Assembly (NCBI RefSeq): GCF_022549215.1
Contig: NZ_JAKZFC010000002.1
Span: 372,001-436,000 of the forward strand
DNA length: 64,000 bases
Reading direction: 5' to 3'
DNA from: Solibacillus palustris
GTDB lineage: Bacteria; Bacillota; Bacilli; Bacillales_A; Planococcaceae
Shown here: positions 27,380-36,056 of the stretch, in pieces
How the letters are laid out: each line of letters opens with the position of its first letter
Position numbering within the stretch: position 1 is the first letter of the stretch
Position numbers and translations under genes: made by a program
The notes under the pieces: generated by a model
Seen by the model: only the letters and a program-made list of their open reading frames with translations
Databases searched by the model: none
Told to the model about the DNA's origin: nothing

Positions 27380-27415
27380 ACGATTTCTAGGATTTTTTCT
27401 AGAAATCGTTTTTTT
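27380..27415 (+). terminator. Terminator of argGH
   Basis: ACGATTTCTAG and CTAGAAATCGT arms around GATTTTTT, followed by TTTTTT. Confidence 0.9.
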
Positions 27416-27823
27416 GAATTAGTATTGAAAAAAAGTGAGTGAGAATTAACAATTTAAAAAAATTTACAAAAAAATCATCTTTATTAAATTTCACCTTTTC
27501 AATTATATGGTATTGTGATAAGTTGAATTGAAATGTATAATATTTAGAAAATTCTAATTATTCTGTGATTATTGTAAATGTAGTAAAAGGTAAATTGGAA
27601 AACTTGTACAGTAAGTTTCTAAAAAAGGGATTAGTTATGTAGCTGACATCATAGAATAATAACACGATTAACAAAACTAAGTTACTTTGTGCATGAATTT
27701 AGAAAACATGTAGCACAGTAAATTATTTAAGATTTAAAGAACACAAATTTACATTTAACTTAAATGTACTCAGCATACAGCACATGTAACAAACTTAGAA
27801 GAAACGAAAGGGGGACTGGCTCT
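27416..27823 (+). promoter_or_regulatory. Long AT-rich opp leader with CodY-like box
   Basis: 408 bases without a convincing gene. At 27539-27553, AATATTTAGAAAATT matches the CodY consensus AATTTTCWGAAAATT at 13 of 15 positions. The rest is AT-rich and may hold the promoter and a long untranslated leader of the opp operon. I could not fix the -35/-10 pair. Confidence 0.5.
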
Positions 27824-28759
27824 ATGATTGGTTATATTGTGAAACGCTTTTTAATGATGATTGTGACGATTTTAATTATCGCCTCATTGACGTTCTTTTT
27901 AATGTTTCAAATTCCAGGTTCACCGTTTGATTCGGATCGAACGACGAACCCAACCATTCAAGCTAACTTAGAAAGCTACTATAATTTAGATAAGCCAATT
28001 TATGTTCAGTATTTTACATATTTAGAACGTATTATTACGTTTGACTTTGGACCGTCTATTAAAAAGCCAAGCGAAACGGTAAATGGGCTTCTAGAACGGG
28101 GATTCCCGATATCATTTGAGCTTGGGATGGTGACGATATTAGTTGCTCTTATTTCTGGCATTTTATTGGGGACGATTGCAGCGTTACGGCATAATGGGGT
28201 CATTGATTATATTGCGATGACGATTGCCGTAATTGGGATATCATTACCGAACTTCATTTTAGCAACGGTACTCATTCAGATATTCGCCGTAAATTTAGGT
28301 TGGTTCCCAGCGGCTACATGGTCAAGTTTGAAGCACATGGTGTTACCAACTTTGGCGCTTGCAACGGGTCCAATGGCAATTATTGCTCGTTTAACGCGTG
28401 CGAGTATGCTTGAAGTACTGACACAAGATTATATAAAAATGGCACGTGCAAAAGGATTAAAGCCTTGGCGCGTGGTAGTAAGACATGCACTACGAAATGC
28501 GTTAATGCCAGTTGTTACTATTTTAGGTTCAATGTTAGCGAGTATTTTAACAGGTACATTTGTAATTGAGCGAATTTTCGGTATTCCGGGGATGGGGAAA
28601 TACTTCGTTGAAAGTATTAATAACCGTGATTATCCGCTAATTATGGGGACAACAGTATTCTATAGTGCATTCTTAGTATTTATGCTTTTCCTAGTGGATA
28701 TTATATACGGCTTCTTAGACCCTCGAATTAAGCTACATAAAAAGGAGGGGGATGCATAA
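27824..28759 (+). CDS. oppB: Oligopeptide ABC transporter permease OppB/DppB type
   Basis: 311 residues, six membrane helices. The N-terminus MIGYIVKRFLMMIVTILIIA is typical of the B-type peptide permease, the extracytoplasmic loop after helix 1 is ~75 residues, and the EAA loop RAKGLKPWRVVVRHALRNAL (near residue 210) docks the ATPases. ATG 27824 is chosen behind GAAAGGGGG; the frame extends 20 codons upstream without conservation. Start of the oppBCDAF cluster; the stop overlaps the oppC start. Confidence 0.92.
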   Translation: MIGYIVKRFLMMIVTILIIASLTFFLMFQIPGSPFDSDRTTNPTIQANLESYYNLDKPIYVQYFTYLERIITFDFGPSIKKPSETVNGLLERGFPISFELGMVTILVALISGILLGTIAALRHNGVIDYIAMTIAVIGISLPNFILATVLIQIFAVNLGWFPAATWSSLKHMVLPTLALATGPMAIIARLTRASMLEVLTQDYIKMARAKGLKPWRVVVRHALRNALMPVVTILGSMLASILTGTFVIERIFGIPGMGKYFVESINNRDYPLIMGTTVFYSAFLVFMLFLVDIIYGFLDPRIKLHKKEGDA

Positions 28760-29688
28760 TGGTTCAAACAAAAGAAATTCCACAAGAGTGGTTTGCTCCT
28801 GCTGCAAAAGATGAGCAAAGTAAAGAGCAAGTAGTACGTCCTACGTTGTCGTATTGGGCAGATGCTTGGCGCAGATTACGTAAAAACTATTTAGCATTAT
28901 TCAGTTTAATATTTTTAGTATTACTATCATTTTTCGCAATTTTAGTACCGATTGTGTCACCGCACTCGGTAACAGAAATCAATTTACCAAATCAAAACTT
29001 ACCACCAAGTGCAACTCACTGGTTCGGTACCGATGAACTTGGACGTGATGTATTTACGAGAACTTGGTATGGTGCACGAATTTCATTATTCGTCGGGATT
29101 GCTGCTGCAACAATTGACTTTTTAATCGGTGTTATTTATGGAGGGGTTGCCGGCTATAAAGGTGGCCGTACAGACACTGTCATGATGCGTATTGTAGAAA
29201 TTTTATACGGATTACCGAACTTAATCGTTGTTATTTTATTAATGGTTGTAATGGGACCAGGAATGACGACAATTATTATTGCATTAACGGTAACGGGTTG
29301 GATTGGGATGGCACGTATCGTTCGAGGACAAGTATTACAGTTGAAAAACTATGAATTTGTTACGGCATCGAAATCATTTGGTGCAGGTACGATGCGCATT
29401 ATTCGTAAAAATTTATTACCGAATACAATGGGTCCGATTATTGTTCAAATGACGTTAACAGTTCCAAGTGCGATTTTTGCTGAAGCATTTTTAAGTTTTT
29501 TAGGACTAGGAATTGCTGCTCCATACGCTTCATGGGGGGTAATGGCGAATGACGCACTTTCTGTTATATCAACAGGTCATTGGTGGCGTTTATTCTTCCC
29601 AGCAGTATTTATTTCAATGACAATGTTTGCATTTAATACATTAGGTGATGGATTACAAGATGCACTTGATCCGAAGTTAAGGAGGTAA
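28759..29688 (+). CDS. oppC: Oligopeptide ABC transporter permease OppC/DppC type
   Basis: 309 residues. Cytoplasmic N-terminal ~40 residues, first helix LALFSLIFLVLLSFFAILV, the conserved HWFGTDELGRDVFTRTWYG block of C-type permeases (near residue 90), and the EAA loop ASKSFGAGTMRIIRKNLLPN (near 210). Start overlaps the oppB stop (TAATG). Together with OppB it forms the channel of the peptide importer. Confidence 0.93.
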   Translation: MVQTKEIPQEWFAPAAKDEQSKEQVVRPTLSYWADAWRRLRKNYLALFSLIFLVLLSFFAILVPIVSPHSVTEINLPNQNLPPSATHWFGTDELGRDVFTRTWYGARISLFVGIAAATIDFLIGVIYGGVAGYKGGRTDTVMMRIVEILYGLPNLIVVILLMVVMGPGMTTIIIALTVTGWIGMARIVRGQVLQLKNYEFVTASKSFGAGTMRIIRKNLLPNTMGPIIVQMTLTVPSAIFAEAFLSFLGLGIAAPYASWGVMANDALSVISTGHWWRLFFPAVFISMTMFAFNTLGDGLQDALDPKLRR

Positions 29689-29694
29689 GCATTC

Positions 29695-30741
29695 ATGATG
29701 ACAACAAATAACAGCTCGACACAAACTATCGTTCATCCAAATGCACAGCGTGACAATAAAGAAGTCGTGTTACAAGTGGAAGATTTAAAGGTTGTGTTTA
29801 AAACTTATGGCGGTACAGTACAGGCTGTGCGCGGTGCTTCCTTTAATTTATATAAGGGTGAAACACTTGCAATTGTAGGGGAATCAGGCTGTGGGAAAAG
29901 TGTTACATCGAATGCCATTTTGGGTCTTATTCCAAACCCTCCTGGAACTGTTACTGCAAGGAACATACTGTTTAAAAATAAAGATTTGGCACGCATGTCA
30001 AAGAAGCAATATCGTGAAATTCAAGGGAAAGATATTTCTATGATTTTCCAAGATCCTATGACCGCGCTCAATCCAACATTAACAATTGGAGAGCAGCTAA
30101 CAGAGGGCTTGAAAACACATAAAAAATTAAGCTCGGCTGAAGCAAAGAAAAAAGCGATTGAAATGCTTTCGTTAGTTGGTCTTTCGAATCCAGAAGAACG
30201 CTTAAAGCAATATCCTCACCAATTTTCTGGAGGGATGCGTCAACGAATCGTTATTGCAATTGCGCTTATTTGTGAACCAGAATTATTAATCGCAGATGAG
30301 CCAACGACTGCACTCGACGTAACGATCCAGGCGCAAATTTTAGAGCTATTTGAGGAAATTCAACAGCGCACAGGTGTTTCGATTATTTTGATTACGCATG
30401 ATTTAGGGGTTGTAGCGAAAATTGCAGACAGAATTGCAGTGATGTATGCCGGAAAAGTGATTGAAATTGGAACAAAGAGAGATATTTTCTATAATCCTCA
30501 ACATCCATATACAAAGGGACTACTGAATTCTGTCCCACGCCTAGATTTAAAAGAAGAGGAATTACAGCCAATTGAGGGGACACCCCCAGATTTGTTTGCA
30601 CCACCAGCGGGATGTGCATTTGCCGCACGTTGCCCATATGCAATGATTGTCTGTAATCATGTCCAGCCAGGTGTGACGGCCTTGACCGATGTCCATCAGG
30701 TAAGCTGCTGGTTAAAGGATTCACGTGCAGCACAAGATTAG
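29695..30741 (+). CDS. oppD: Oligopeptide ABC transporter ATPase OppD/DppD type
   Basis: 348 residues. Walker [12 protein letters not shown] (near 60), Q-loop [13 protein letters not shown], signature FSGGMRQRI, Walker [15 protein letters not shown], switch His in ITHDLG, and the C-terminal oligopeptide-transporter extension with Cys residues ([14 protein letters not shown] and a later VSCW), which in related ATPases binds an Fe-S cluster. Two adjacent ATGs follow GGAGG. Confidence 0.93.
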   Translation: MMTTNNSSTQTIVHPNAQRDNKEVVLQVEDLKVVFKTYGGTVQAVRGASFNLYKGETLAIVGESGCGKSVTSNAILGLIPNPPGTVTARNILFKNKDLARMSKKQYREIQGKDISMIFQDPMTALNPTLTIGEQLTEGLKTHKKLSSAEAKKKAIEMLSLVGLSNPEERLKQYPHQFSGGMRQRIVIAIALICEPELLIADEPTTALDVTIQAQILELFEEIQQRTGVSIILITHDLGVVAKIADRIAVMYAGKVIEIGTKRDIFYNPQHPYTKGLLNSVPRLDLKEEELQPIEGTPPDLFAPPAGCAFAARCPYAMIVCNHVQPGVTALTDVHQVSCWLKDSRAAQD

Positions 30742-30819
30742 GTGAATAGCATAAAAATGCTTCACATATAAATCTTCGCACATTTAGTGAAGAAAAATTT
30801 AAATTAAAGGGGGATTTCT

Positions 30820-32472
30820 ATGAAAAAATGGCTTTTGTTATTACTAATGTCATTAGTAGCCATCGTACTTGCTGCATGTACTGCAAGTGAAGATGCAGGA
30901 AGTTCTGATTCATCAGAAAAGAAGCAATCAGAAGGCGTTGAATCTGATTCAAACACTGATGGAGAAAAAGTTCTATATTTAAACAACGACAATGAGCCAA
31001 CGTCATTTGATCCATCTATCGGGTTTGACTCGGTTTCTTGGGACCCACTAAACAACTTAATGGAAGGTTTAGTTCGCTTAGATGCGAATCTTGAGCCAAA
31101 AGAAGCAATGGCAGAAACAATCGATATTTCTAACGATGGTTTAACATACACATTTACATTACGTGATGCTAAATGGACAAATGGAGATCCTGTAACTGCA
31201 GGTGACTTTGTTTATGGCTGGTTACACATGTTAAATCCAGAAACAGCTTCATATTCAGCTTTTTTAGCAACAAGCTATATTGAAGGTGCACAAGCTTACA
31301 ATGATGGCTCTGGTGATGCAGCAGACGTAGCAATAAAAGCAATCGACGAAAAAACATTTGAGGTAAAATTAATTAATCCATTTGATGGGTTCTTATCAAT
31401 GATTACACTACCAACTTTCTTCCCTGTTAATGAAAAAGTAGCAACAGTTACACCAACATGGTTTACAAATGCAGATACATTTGTAGGAAATGGTCCATTT
31501 AAAATTACAATATGGAACCATGAAGAAAAAATGACGTTTGAGAAAAATGATACTTATTGGGATAAAGATACGGTTCAATTAGACCGCATCGAGTGGGCAA
31601 TGGTAAATGATTCGAATACATCTTACCAAATGTACCAAACGGGTGAGCTAGATATTACTGCTATCCCATCAACTCTAGCAGATACATTATTAAATGATCC
31701 AGAAGCAATTATTTACGATTCAGCAGGTACGCAGTTCTATCGCTTCAACATTACAAAAGAGCCATTTACAAACCAAAAAGTTCGTCAAGCATTCTCTTAT
31801 GCAATTAATGCACAAGAAATAGTCGATTATGTTGTTAAAACAGGAAACAAGGTAGCAAACGGTTTCGTTTCTTATGGATTTAAAGGTCCAGATGGAAAGG
31901 ATTTCCGCGAAACGCAGGGTTCATTAATTAGCTTTGATGCTGAAAAGGCGAAGCAATTATTAGCGGAAGGTATGGCAGAAGAAGGTTGGGACACTTTACC
32001 TGCTGTAGAGCTTTCATACAATACAAGCGATGAATTAAAATCAGTTGCTGAAACAATCCAAAGCCAATTAAAACAAGTTTTAGGTGTAGAAGTAACAGTC
32101 CAAAACTCTGAGTGGGCAGTATTCCGTGAAGACCAAGTAGCGTTAAAATTACAATTCTCTCGTTCTACATTCGGTCACGATTATGCTGATCCAATCAATG
32201 CATTAGAAAACTTTACTTCTGACAATGATGCAATGAACCGTACAGGTTGGAAAAATGCTGCGTATGATGAGCTGATTAAAAAAGCACGTGCTGAAGTAGA
32301 TGCACAAACACGTTGGAATTACTTATTAGATGCAGAAAAAATTCTAATTGAAGAAGCGCCATTAGTGCCACTATACTACTACAATGGTTCAGCATTACAA
32401 AAATCGAATGTGAAAAACATTGTTCGCCCAGTTGTAGGTTCAATTGAATTAAAATATGCAACAAAAGAGTAA
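30820..32472 (+). CDS. oppA: Oligopeptide-binding lipoprotein OppA/DppE type
   Basis: 550 residues. Lipoprotein signal peptide with lipobox LAAC (Cys near residue 20), then a Ser/Asp/Glu-rich linker, then a solute-binding protein of family 5: NNDNEPTSFDPSIGFDS, FTLRDAKWTNGDPVTAGDFV near 110 and GNGPFKI near 220. It delivers peptides to OppBC from the outer face of the membrane. RBS GGGGGA. Located between oppD and oppF, an order seen in some Bacillaceae. A hairpin follows, consistent with higher expression of the binding protein than of OppF. Confidence 0.93.
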   Translation: MKKWLLLLLMSLVAIVLAACTASEDAGSSDSSEKKQSEGVESDSNTDGEKVLYLNNDNEPTSFDPSIGFDSVSWDPLNNLMEGLVRLDANLEPKEAMAETIDISNDGLTYTFTLRDAKWTNGDPVTAGDFVYGWLHMLNPETASYSAFLATSYIEGAQAYNDGSGDAADVAIKAIDEKTFEVKLINPFDGFLSMITLPTFFPVNEKVATVTPTWFTNADTFVGNGPFKITIWNHEEKMTFEKNDTYWDKDTVQLDRIEWAMVNDSNTSYQMYQTGELDITAIPSTLADTLLNDPEAIIYDSAGTQFYRFNITKEPFTNQKVRQAFSYAINAQEIVDYVVKTGNKVANGFVSYGFKGPDGKDFRETQGSLISFDAEKAKQLLAEGMAEEGWDTLPAVELSYNTSDELKSVAETIQSQLKQVLGVEVTVQNSEWAVFREDQVALKLQFSRSTFGHDYADPINALENFTSDNDAMNRTGWKNAAYDELIKKARAEVDAQTRWNYLLDAEKILIEEAPLVPLYYYNGSALQKSNVKNIVRPVVGSIELKYATKE

Positions 32473-32483
32473 TTATTTTAGAG

Positions 32484-32519
32484 ATTGCGAGGTCATTATT
32501 GGCTTCGCAATTCCTTTTC
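32484..32519 (+). terminator. Hairpin after oppA
   Basis: ATTGCGAGGTC pairs with GGCTTCGCAAT around ATTATT, then TCCTTTTC. Partial terminator or mRNA-stabilising stem between oppA and the downstream opp part. Confidence 0.6.
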
Positions 32520-32589
32520 AATTACCTGTCTTTAGACATGAGTGAATGAGGTAACATTCGTTCATGTGTGAAAATAGGGGAAGGGGATA

Positions 32590-32730
32590 ATGGCAATGAG
32601 AATAAAACCGAGTCGTTTACAAAAAGGGGATACAATTGGCATTATTTCTCTATCAGGTACATATTGAGTTAGACAATTAGAGAACGCATTACCATTTTTA
32701 CAGAAGTTAAATCATCCTTGGTTCAAATAA
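32590..32730 (+). pseudogene. Remnant of LD-carboxypeptidase (peptidase S66, LdcA-like)
   Basis: Translation from ATG 32590 gives MAMRIKPSRLQKGDTIGIIS, the typical start of S66 LD-carboxypeptidases, then LSGTY, an in-frame TGA at 32665, and VRQLENALPFLQKL, which continues the family pattern (helix after the first strand) before a stop at 32728. A ribosome site (GGGGAAGGGG) precedes. About 250 residues of the family, including the catalytic Ser-His-Glu, are missing. In several Bacillaceae an intact LD-carboxypeptidase gene sits within or beside a peptide transporter operon, so this is probably a local deletion. Confidence 0.8.
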
Positions 32731-32774
32731 AAATTTAAAATAGAAAGCAATTGCGACATCAGGGGGGCAAAGCT

Positions 32775-33743
32775 ATGCAACAAGGGAAGCTATTATCGGT
32801 TAGAAATTTAAAGCGCCATTTTGATTTAGGAAAAGGCAAAACGTTAAAAGCGGTTGATGGCATTTCATTTGATATTTTCAAAGGAGAAACATTTGGACTT
32901 GTTGGCGAATCAGGTTGTGGAAAGTCAACAGCTGGGCGAACAATTATGGGTTTGTATAATGCAACTGAAGGCGAAGTTATGTTCAATGGAAAAAATGTGC
33001 ATGCTGCAAAGGGTGAGGAGAAAAATGCCTTAATTCGTAGTATGCAAATGATATTTCAAGATCCTTATGCATCATTAAACCCACGATCTACCGTTTTTGA
33101 AATTATTGCAGAGCCTATCCAGATTCACGGACTCGTTACAGACAAAGCTGAGTTACGTAATCGAGTTGTTGAATTATTAGAAAGTGTTGGTTTGAATCGT
33201 GATCATGCGAACCGTTATCCACATGAATTTTCAGGTGGTCAGCGTCAGCGTATTGGAATTGCCCGTGCACTTGCACTAGATCCTGATTTTATTATTGCTG
33301 ATGAACCGATTTCTGCACTAGATGTATCTGTGCAAGCTTCCGTTGTGATGTTGCTACAAAAACTGCAAAAGGAAAAAGGATTAACGTATTTATTTATTGC
33401 GCATGATTTATCAATGGTCAAATACATTTCAAGTCGAATTGCGGTTATGTATTTAGGAAATATGGTGGAGCTCACAACGAGTGAAAATTTATACGATAAT
33501 CCATTGCATCCATATACAGCAGCATTGTTGTCTGCGATTCCAATTCCAGATCCGGATATTGAAGAGTCTCGACAGCGAATTATTTTAGAAGGTGAAATTC
33601 CAAGCCCAATTAATCCACCAACAGGTTGTGTATTTCATTCACGTTGTCCAAAAGCGATGCCACACTGTTCACAAAAGGTACCGATATGGACACAATATGA
33701 AGAAGGCCATTTTGTAGCATGTCATTTATATGCAACTAATTAA
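32775..33743 (+). CDS. oppF: Oligopeptide ABC transporter ATPase OppF/DppF type
   Basis: 322 residues. Walker [13 protein letters not shown] (near 46), Q-loop [16 protein letters not shown], signature [15 protein letters not shown], Walker [21 protein letters not shown], and the family's C-terminal Cys region ([17 protein letters not shown]). ATG 32775 with AGGGGGG. Partner of OppD. It is separated from oppA by the dead LD-carboxypeptidase gene but still keeps a good ribosome site, so the operon appears functional. Confidence 0.93.
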   Translation: MQQGKLLSVRNLKRHFDLGKGKTLKAVDGISFDIFKGETFGLVGESGCGKSTAGRTIMGLYNATEGEVMFNGKNVHAAKGEEKNALIRSMQMIFQDPYASLNPRSTVFEIIAEPIQIHGLVTDKAELRNRVVELLESVGLNRDHANRYPHEFSGGQRQRIGIARALALDPDFIIADEPISALDVSVQASVVMLLQKLQKEKGLTYLFIAHDLSMVKYISSRIAVMYLGNMVELTTSENLYDNPLHPYTAALLSAIPIPDPDIEESRQRIILEGEIPSPINPPTGCVFHSRCPKAMPHCSQKVPIWTQYEEGHFVACHLYATN

Positions 33744-33892
33744 AATGTAATGGTATGGTTTATTTTATTTCCAATGCGAAATAAAGAATTGCAGTGATAA
33801 TTTATTGTTTAATTAAGCTATTATTGGGTAGTTTATATGTAGACTCATGCAAATTGTATGGGTGTTAAGTCTCTCCCCCAATAGTAGACTGG

Positions 33893-33926
33893 AAAAATGC
33901 CCTTTTTCGAAAAAAGGGCATTTTTT
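33893..33926. terminator. Terminator after oppF (bidirectional)
   Basis: AAATGCCCTTTTT and AAAAAGGGCATTT with a short loop, then TTTTG. On the other strand it lies directly after the stop of the MCP remnant. Confidence 0.85.
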
Positions 33927-33928
33927 GA

Positions 33929-34071
33929 TTATATCGTGAACTTTTTCACGGTACTAGCTAAGTCGTTGCTCAGTAAGTTTAATTGTTCGCATTCTTCTGC
34001 TACTAATTGAATAGATATTAGCTGCTCGTCACTAGAAGCGCTAACTTCTTCGCATGTAGCTGCGAAGGTTT
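33929..34071 (-). pseudogene. C-terminal remnant of a methyl-accepting chemotaxis protein
   Basis: The minus strand encodes TFAATCEEVSASSDEQ and then a helix ending ASTVKKFTI and stop. This is the standard tail of Bacillus chemoreceptors (methylation-helix end with EEVSASSEEQ and a final KF). Upstream of it (above 34072) the frame becomes unrelated sequence. Only about 46 residues remain. A second MCP fragment, part of a sensor domain, lies 2.9 kb upstream on the same strand (37018-37273). Confidence 0.75.
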
Positions 34072-34211
34072 TAATTTTTTTCAGTTTGTTTAAAGGATAC
34101 ATAACAAATAAAGTTAAATACTCCAGCATTAATTATTATTAATATTGTCACTTTATCAGTTATAAAAGTGTTTGATTGCAAACAAGAAATATAATAGACA
34201 ATAAATTGATA

Positions 34212-34249
34212 AAATAAAAACACTCCCCTTACCACATGGAAAGAGAGTT
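34212..34249 (-). terminator. Terminator of cotH
   Basis: On the minus strand ACTCTCTTTCC pairs with GGTAAGGGGAGT (one bulge), followed by GTTTTTATTTT, about 20 bases after the cotH stop. Confidence 0.7.
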
Positions 34250-34269
34250 TTGTAAGATGATGCAACAAC

Positions 34270-35361
34270 TCAATCTAATGAATCTAATTTTCTATATATA
34301 TATTTCGACCGCGCTTCAATAAAATTCAATATATACTCGGGTTCCTTATCAAACAAATGGATATCGTCTTTTTTATAAGGATCTTTTTGAATATAAGGCC
34401 TTATTAAATCATGCATACCTTGTATTTTCGGTTTCAAATAGTCTACATTAAATTGGTTGTTTAAAATAACTATTAGCAAGTTTTTGTATTGATGTCGAAA
34501 TGTTTTTACGTCGAGAATTCTTGCGGTAAGCGTATTAAATCCTTCGATTCTTAAATAGTCTTCCTCCATCACTTTCCCGTTTACATCCCTTCCCCATGTT
34601 GCATCGTAATCCCACGGGATGATTTCGAATAGCCTAGTTTCGCTATTCTGGTACAATGCGTAATTATGAACAAAACCATCAAAATTTTGGGTGAAAACAA
34701 CGCCTGCTAACCAAATAAGATATTGATCAACGTTGAGATATTTTACAATTTCATTCTCAAATTCATCTTTTGGAATAGTATTAATTTCAATAATCATTTT
34801 TTGCAAATGAAATTCATCTTGTTCCGTCCCATATTTTAGTTCATAGCCAACATTAAGTGATTTCTTTACTTCTTTATCAAGGTCACTCATCAATGAAAAG
34901 TTAGCATCGCCATCAACCGCATAGAATATTGGTCCTTGCGGTAGTTGTCGTTTCTTAAGGAAATACTCATCTACTGATTCTAATTCCAAATATAGCCCTT
35001 CATTTTTCCCATTCAATTTCATATTTACAAATTGGGACTTTGGAGATAAACACCCTATTTCATTGAAAAAATCGAGCGATAGTTTATTTCTTAATAGAGA
35101 AGGATCTTTATATTCTGCGTTGATATGAATTTCTTTGGCATTTCTATACGTACTTGGCTTATTAAACGAAATATGATACGACTTTTTTCGGAAATCCCGG
35201 ATATGGGAGCCTCGATAGGCGATATCAATGTCATATTTTCTTTTGTTAATCGTTAGCTTGGCTGGGATAGGGTCGTCACACCATATATCTTTCCGAAGTT
35301 CACTTAAATCTATAGGATGAATAAAAAGTTGATATTCAGGTATTATTCTTCTGTTATCCAC
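34270..35361 (-). CDS. cotH: Spore coat kinase CotH
   Basis: A 363-residue atypical protein kinase of the CotH family. The early motif YRGSHIRDFRKKSYHISF (near residue 50) is the ATP-binding Lys/Arg region, NEGLYLELESVDEYFL near 118 corresponds to the conserved Glu helix, and WLAGVVFTQNFDGFVHNYAL near 220 and IPWDYDATWGRD near 250 hold the catalytic and metal-binding Asp residues. In B. subtilis CotH phosphorylates Ser in CotG and CotB and controls a subset of inner and outer coat proteins. GTG start with AAAGGAAAG upstream. Divergent from a CotG-like substrate gene, matching the cotG/cotH neighbourhood. Flanked by two MCP remnants. Confidence 0.9.
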   Translation of the reverse strand: MDNRRIIPEYQLFIHPIDLSELRKDIWCDDPIPAKLTINKRKYDIDIAYRGSHIRDFRKKSYHISFNKPSTYRNAKEIHINAEYKDPSLLRNKLSLDFFNEIGCLSPKSQFVNMKLNGKNEGLYLELESVDEYFLKKRQLPQGPIFYAVDGDANFSLMSDLDKEVKKSLNVGYELKYGTEQDEFHLQKMIIEINTIPKDEFENEIVKYLNVDQYLIWLAGVVFTQNFDGFVHNYALYQNSETRLFEIIPWDYDATWGRDVNGKVMEEDYLRIEGFNTLTARILDVKTFRHQYKNLLIVILNNQFNVDYLKPKIQGMHDLIRPYIQKDPYKKDDIHLFDKEPEYILNFIEARSKYIYRKLDSLD

Positions 35362-35491
35362 GTGAATTCTTTCCTTTCATTTTTAAATTATTCGTGTAAA
35401 ACAAAAAATGTAAGATTCCACACAAAGATATAGTGTTGAAATTTTTCTTTCCAAAACTATGCGACTATCACTTTCATCGTTAGCACATCCT

Positions 35492-35500
35492 CATATATTA
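35492..35500 (+). promoter_or_regulatory. Possible mother-cell sigma (E/K) -10 before the CotG-like gene
   Basis: CATATATTA fits the CATANNNTA -10 used by SigE and SigK. No convincing -35 was found at the expected distance, so this is tentative. Confidence 0.3.
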
Positions 35501-35595
35501 CGATAAGGGAAAGAAAAGTGCAGGTGCATGGGTTTGATTCTTTTTAAAAAGAAATCTACCTTCTTTCTCTGATAAATATGAAAGGAGGATTGAAT

Positions 35596-35946
35596 ATGTC
35601 ACTTATACAGAATGCAGTGGAAATGGCTAACAACTCAGGGTTAGGTCACTTCATGCACCAGGATCCTATTAGTAACGAACGATGCACGCGCAAGAGACGT
35701 CGAACTTCGCGAAACAAACGCTGCACGAGCAGGGAACGTCGAACTTCACGAAACAAACGCTGCACGAGCAGGGAACGTCGAACTTCACGAAACAAACGCT
35801 GCACGAGCAGGGAACGTCGAACTTCACGAAACAAACGCTGCACGAGCAGAAAACGTCGAACTTCACGAAACAAACGCCGTACGAGCAGAGTACGTCGAAC
35901 TTCGCGAAACCAAAAACGCAAGAGACGTAACTGTTGTAATGACTAA
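35596..35946 (+). CDS. CotG-like, Ser/Arg/Lys-rich tandem repeat spore coat protein
   Basis: 116 residues. A non-repetitive head of ~28 residues (MSLIQNAVEMANNSGLGHFM) is followed by about six 13-residue units of the type RRTSRNKRCTSRE and a tail ending KRRNCCND. The composition (Arg, Lys, Ser, Thr, Cys) and position, divergent from cotH, identify it as a likely CotH substrate like CotG; each unit offers two TSR sites. Regularly spaced Cys (one per unit) might cross-link the coat. ATG 35596 is behind AAAGGAGG; an ATG at 35578 precedes that ribosome site and is rejected. Sequence identity to B. subtilis CotG repeats is not obvious, so this is functional analogy. Confidence 0.8.
   Translation: MSLIQNAVEMANNSGLGHFMHQDPISNERCTRKRRRTSRNKRCTSRERRTSRNKRCTSRERRTSRNKRCTSRERRTSRNKRCTSRKRRTSRNKRRTSRVRRTSRNQKRKRRNCCND
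35701..35930 (+). repeat. 39-bp in-frame tandem repeat in the coat gene
   Basis: Unit starts (CGAACTTC) at 35701, 35740, 35779, 35818, 35857 and 35896, a strict 39-bp period. Central copies are nearly identical and edge copies have diverged, as expected for slippage-driven growth. All three forward frames and part of the reverse strand stay open because the period is a multiple of three without stops. Confidence 0.95.
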
Positions 35947-36020
35947 TTTTTTAAAAGCTTTAGGCGATTTTTGGCTATCAGAAGAGTATGTTATTCAATG
36001 GACTACTGAGTGAGTTTGTA

Positions 36021-36056
36021 AACAAAGTTAACTAGTTCCTACTAGTTAACTTTGTT
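36021..36056 (+). terminator. Perfect 15-bp hairpin downstream of the CotG-like gene
   Basis: AACAAAGTTAACTAG and CTAGTTAACTTTGTT with a 6-base loop. The following sequence (CTGTGTT) is only weakly T-rich, but the position 75 bases past the stop fits a terminator. Confidence 0.65.

Noticed and set aside
35646-35930. Additional long frames inside the coat-repeat gene (plus 35682 and minus-strand frames)
   Set aside because: They exist only because a 39-bp stop-free unit repeats; the frame with a ribosome site and CotG-like composition is the real one.
35701-35930. CRISPR-like repeat array
   Set aside because: Units are contiguous with no unique spacers and are in frame inside a coding gene.
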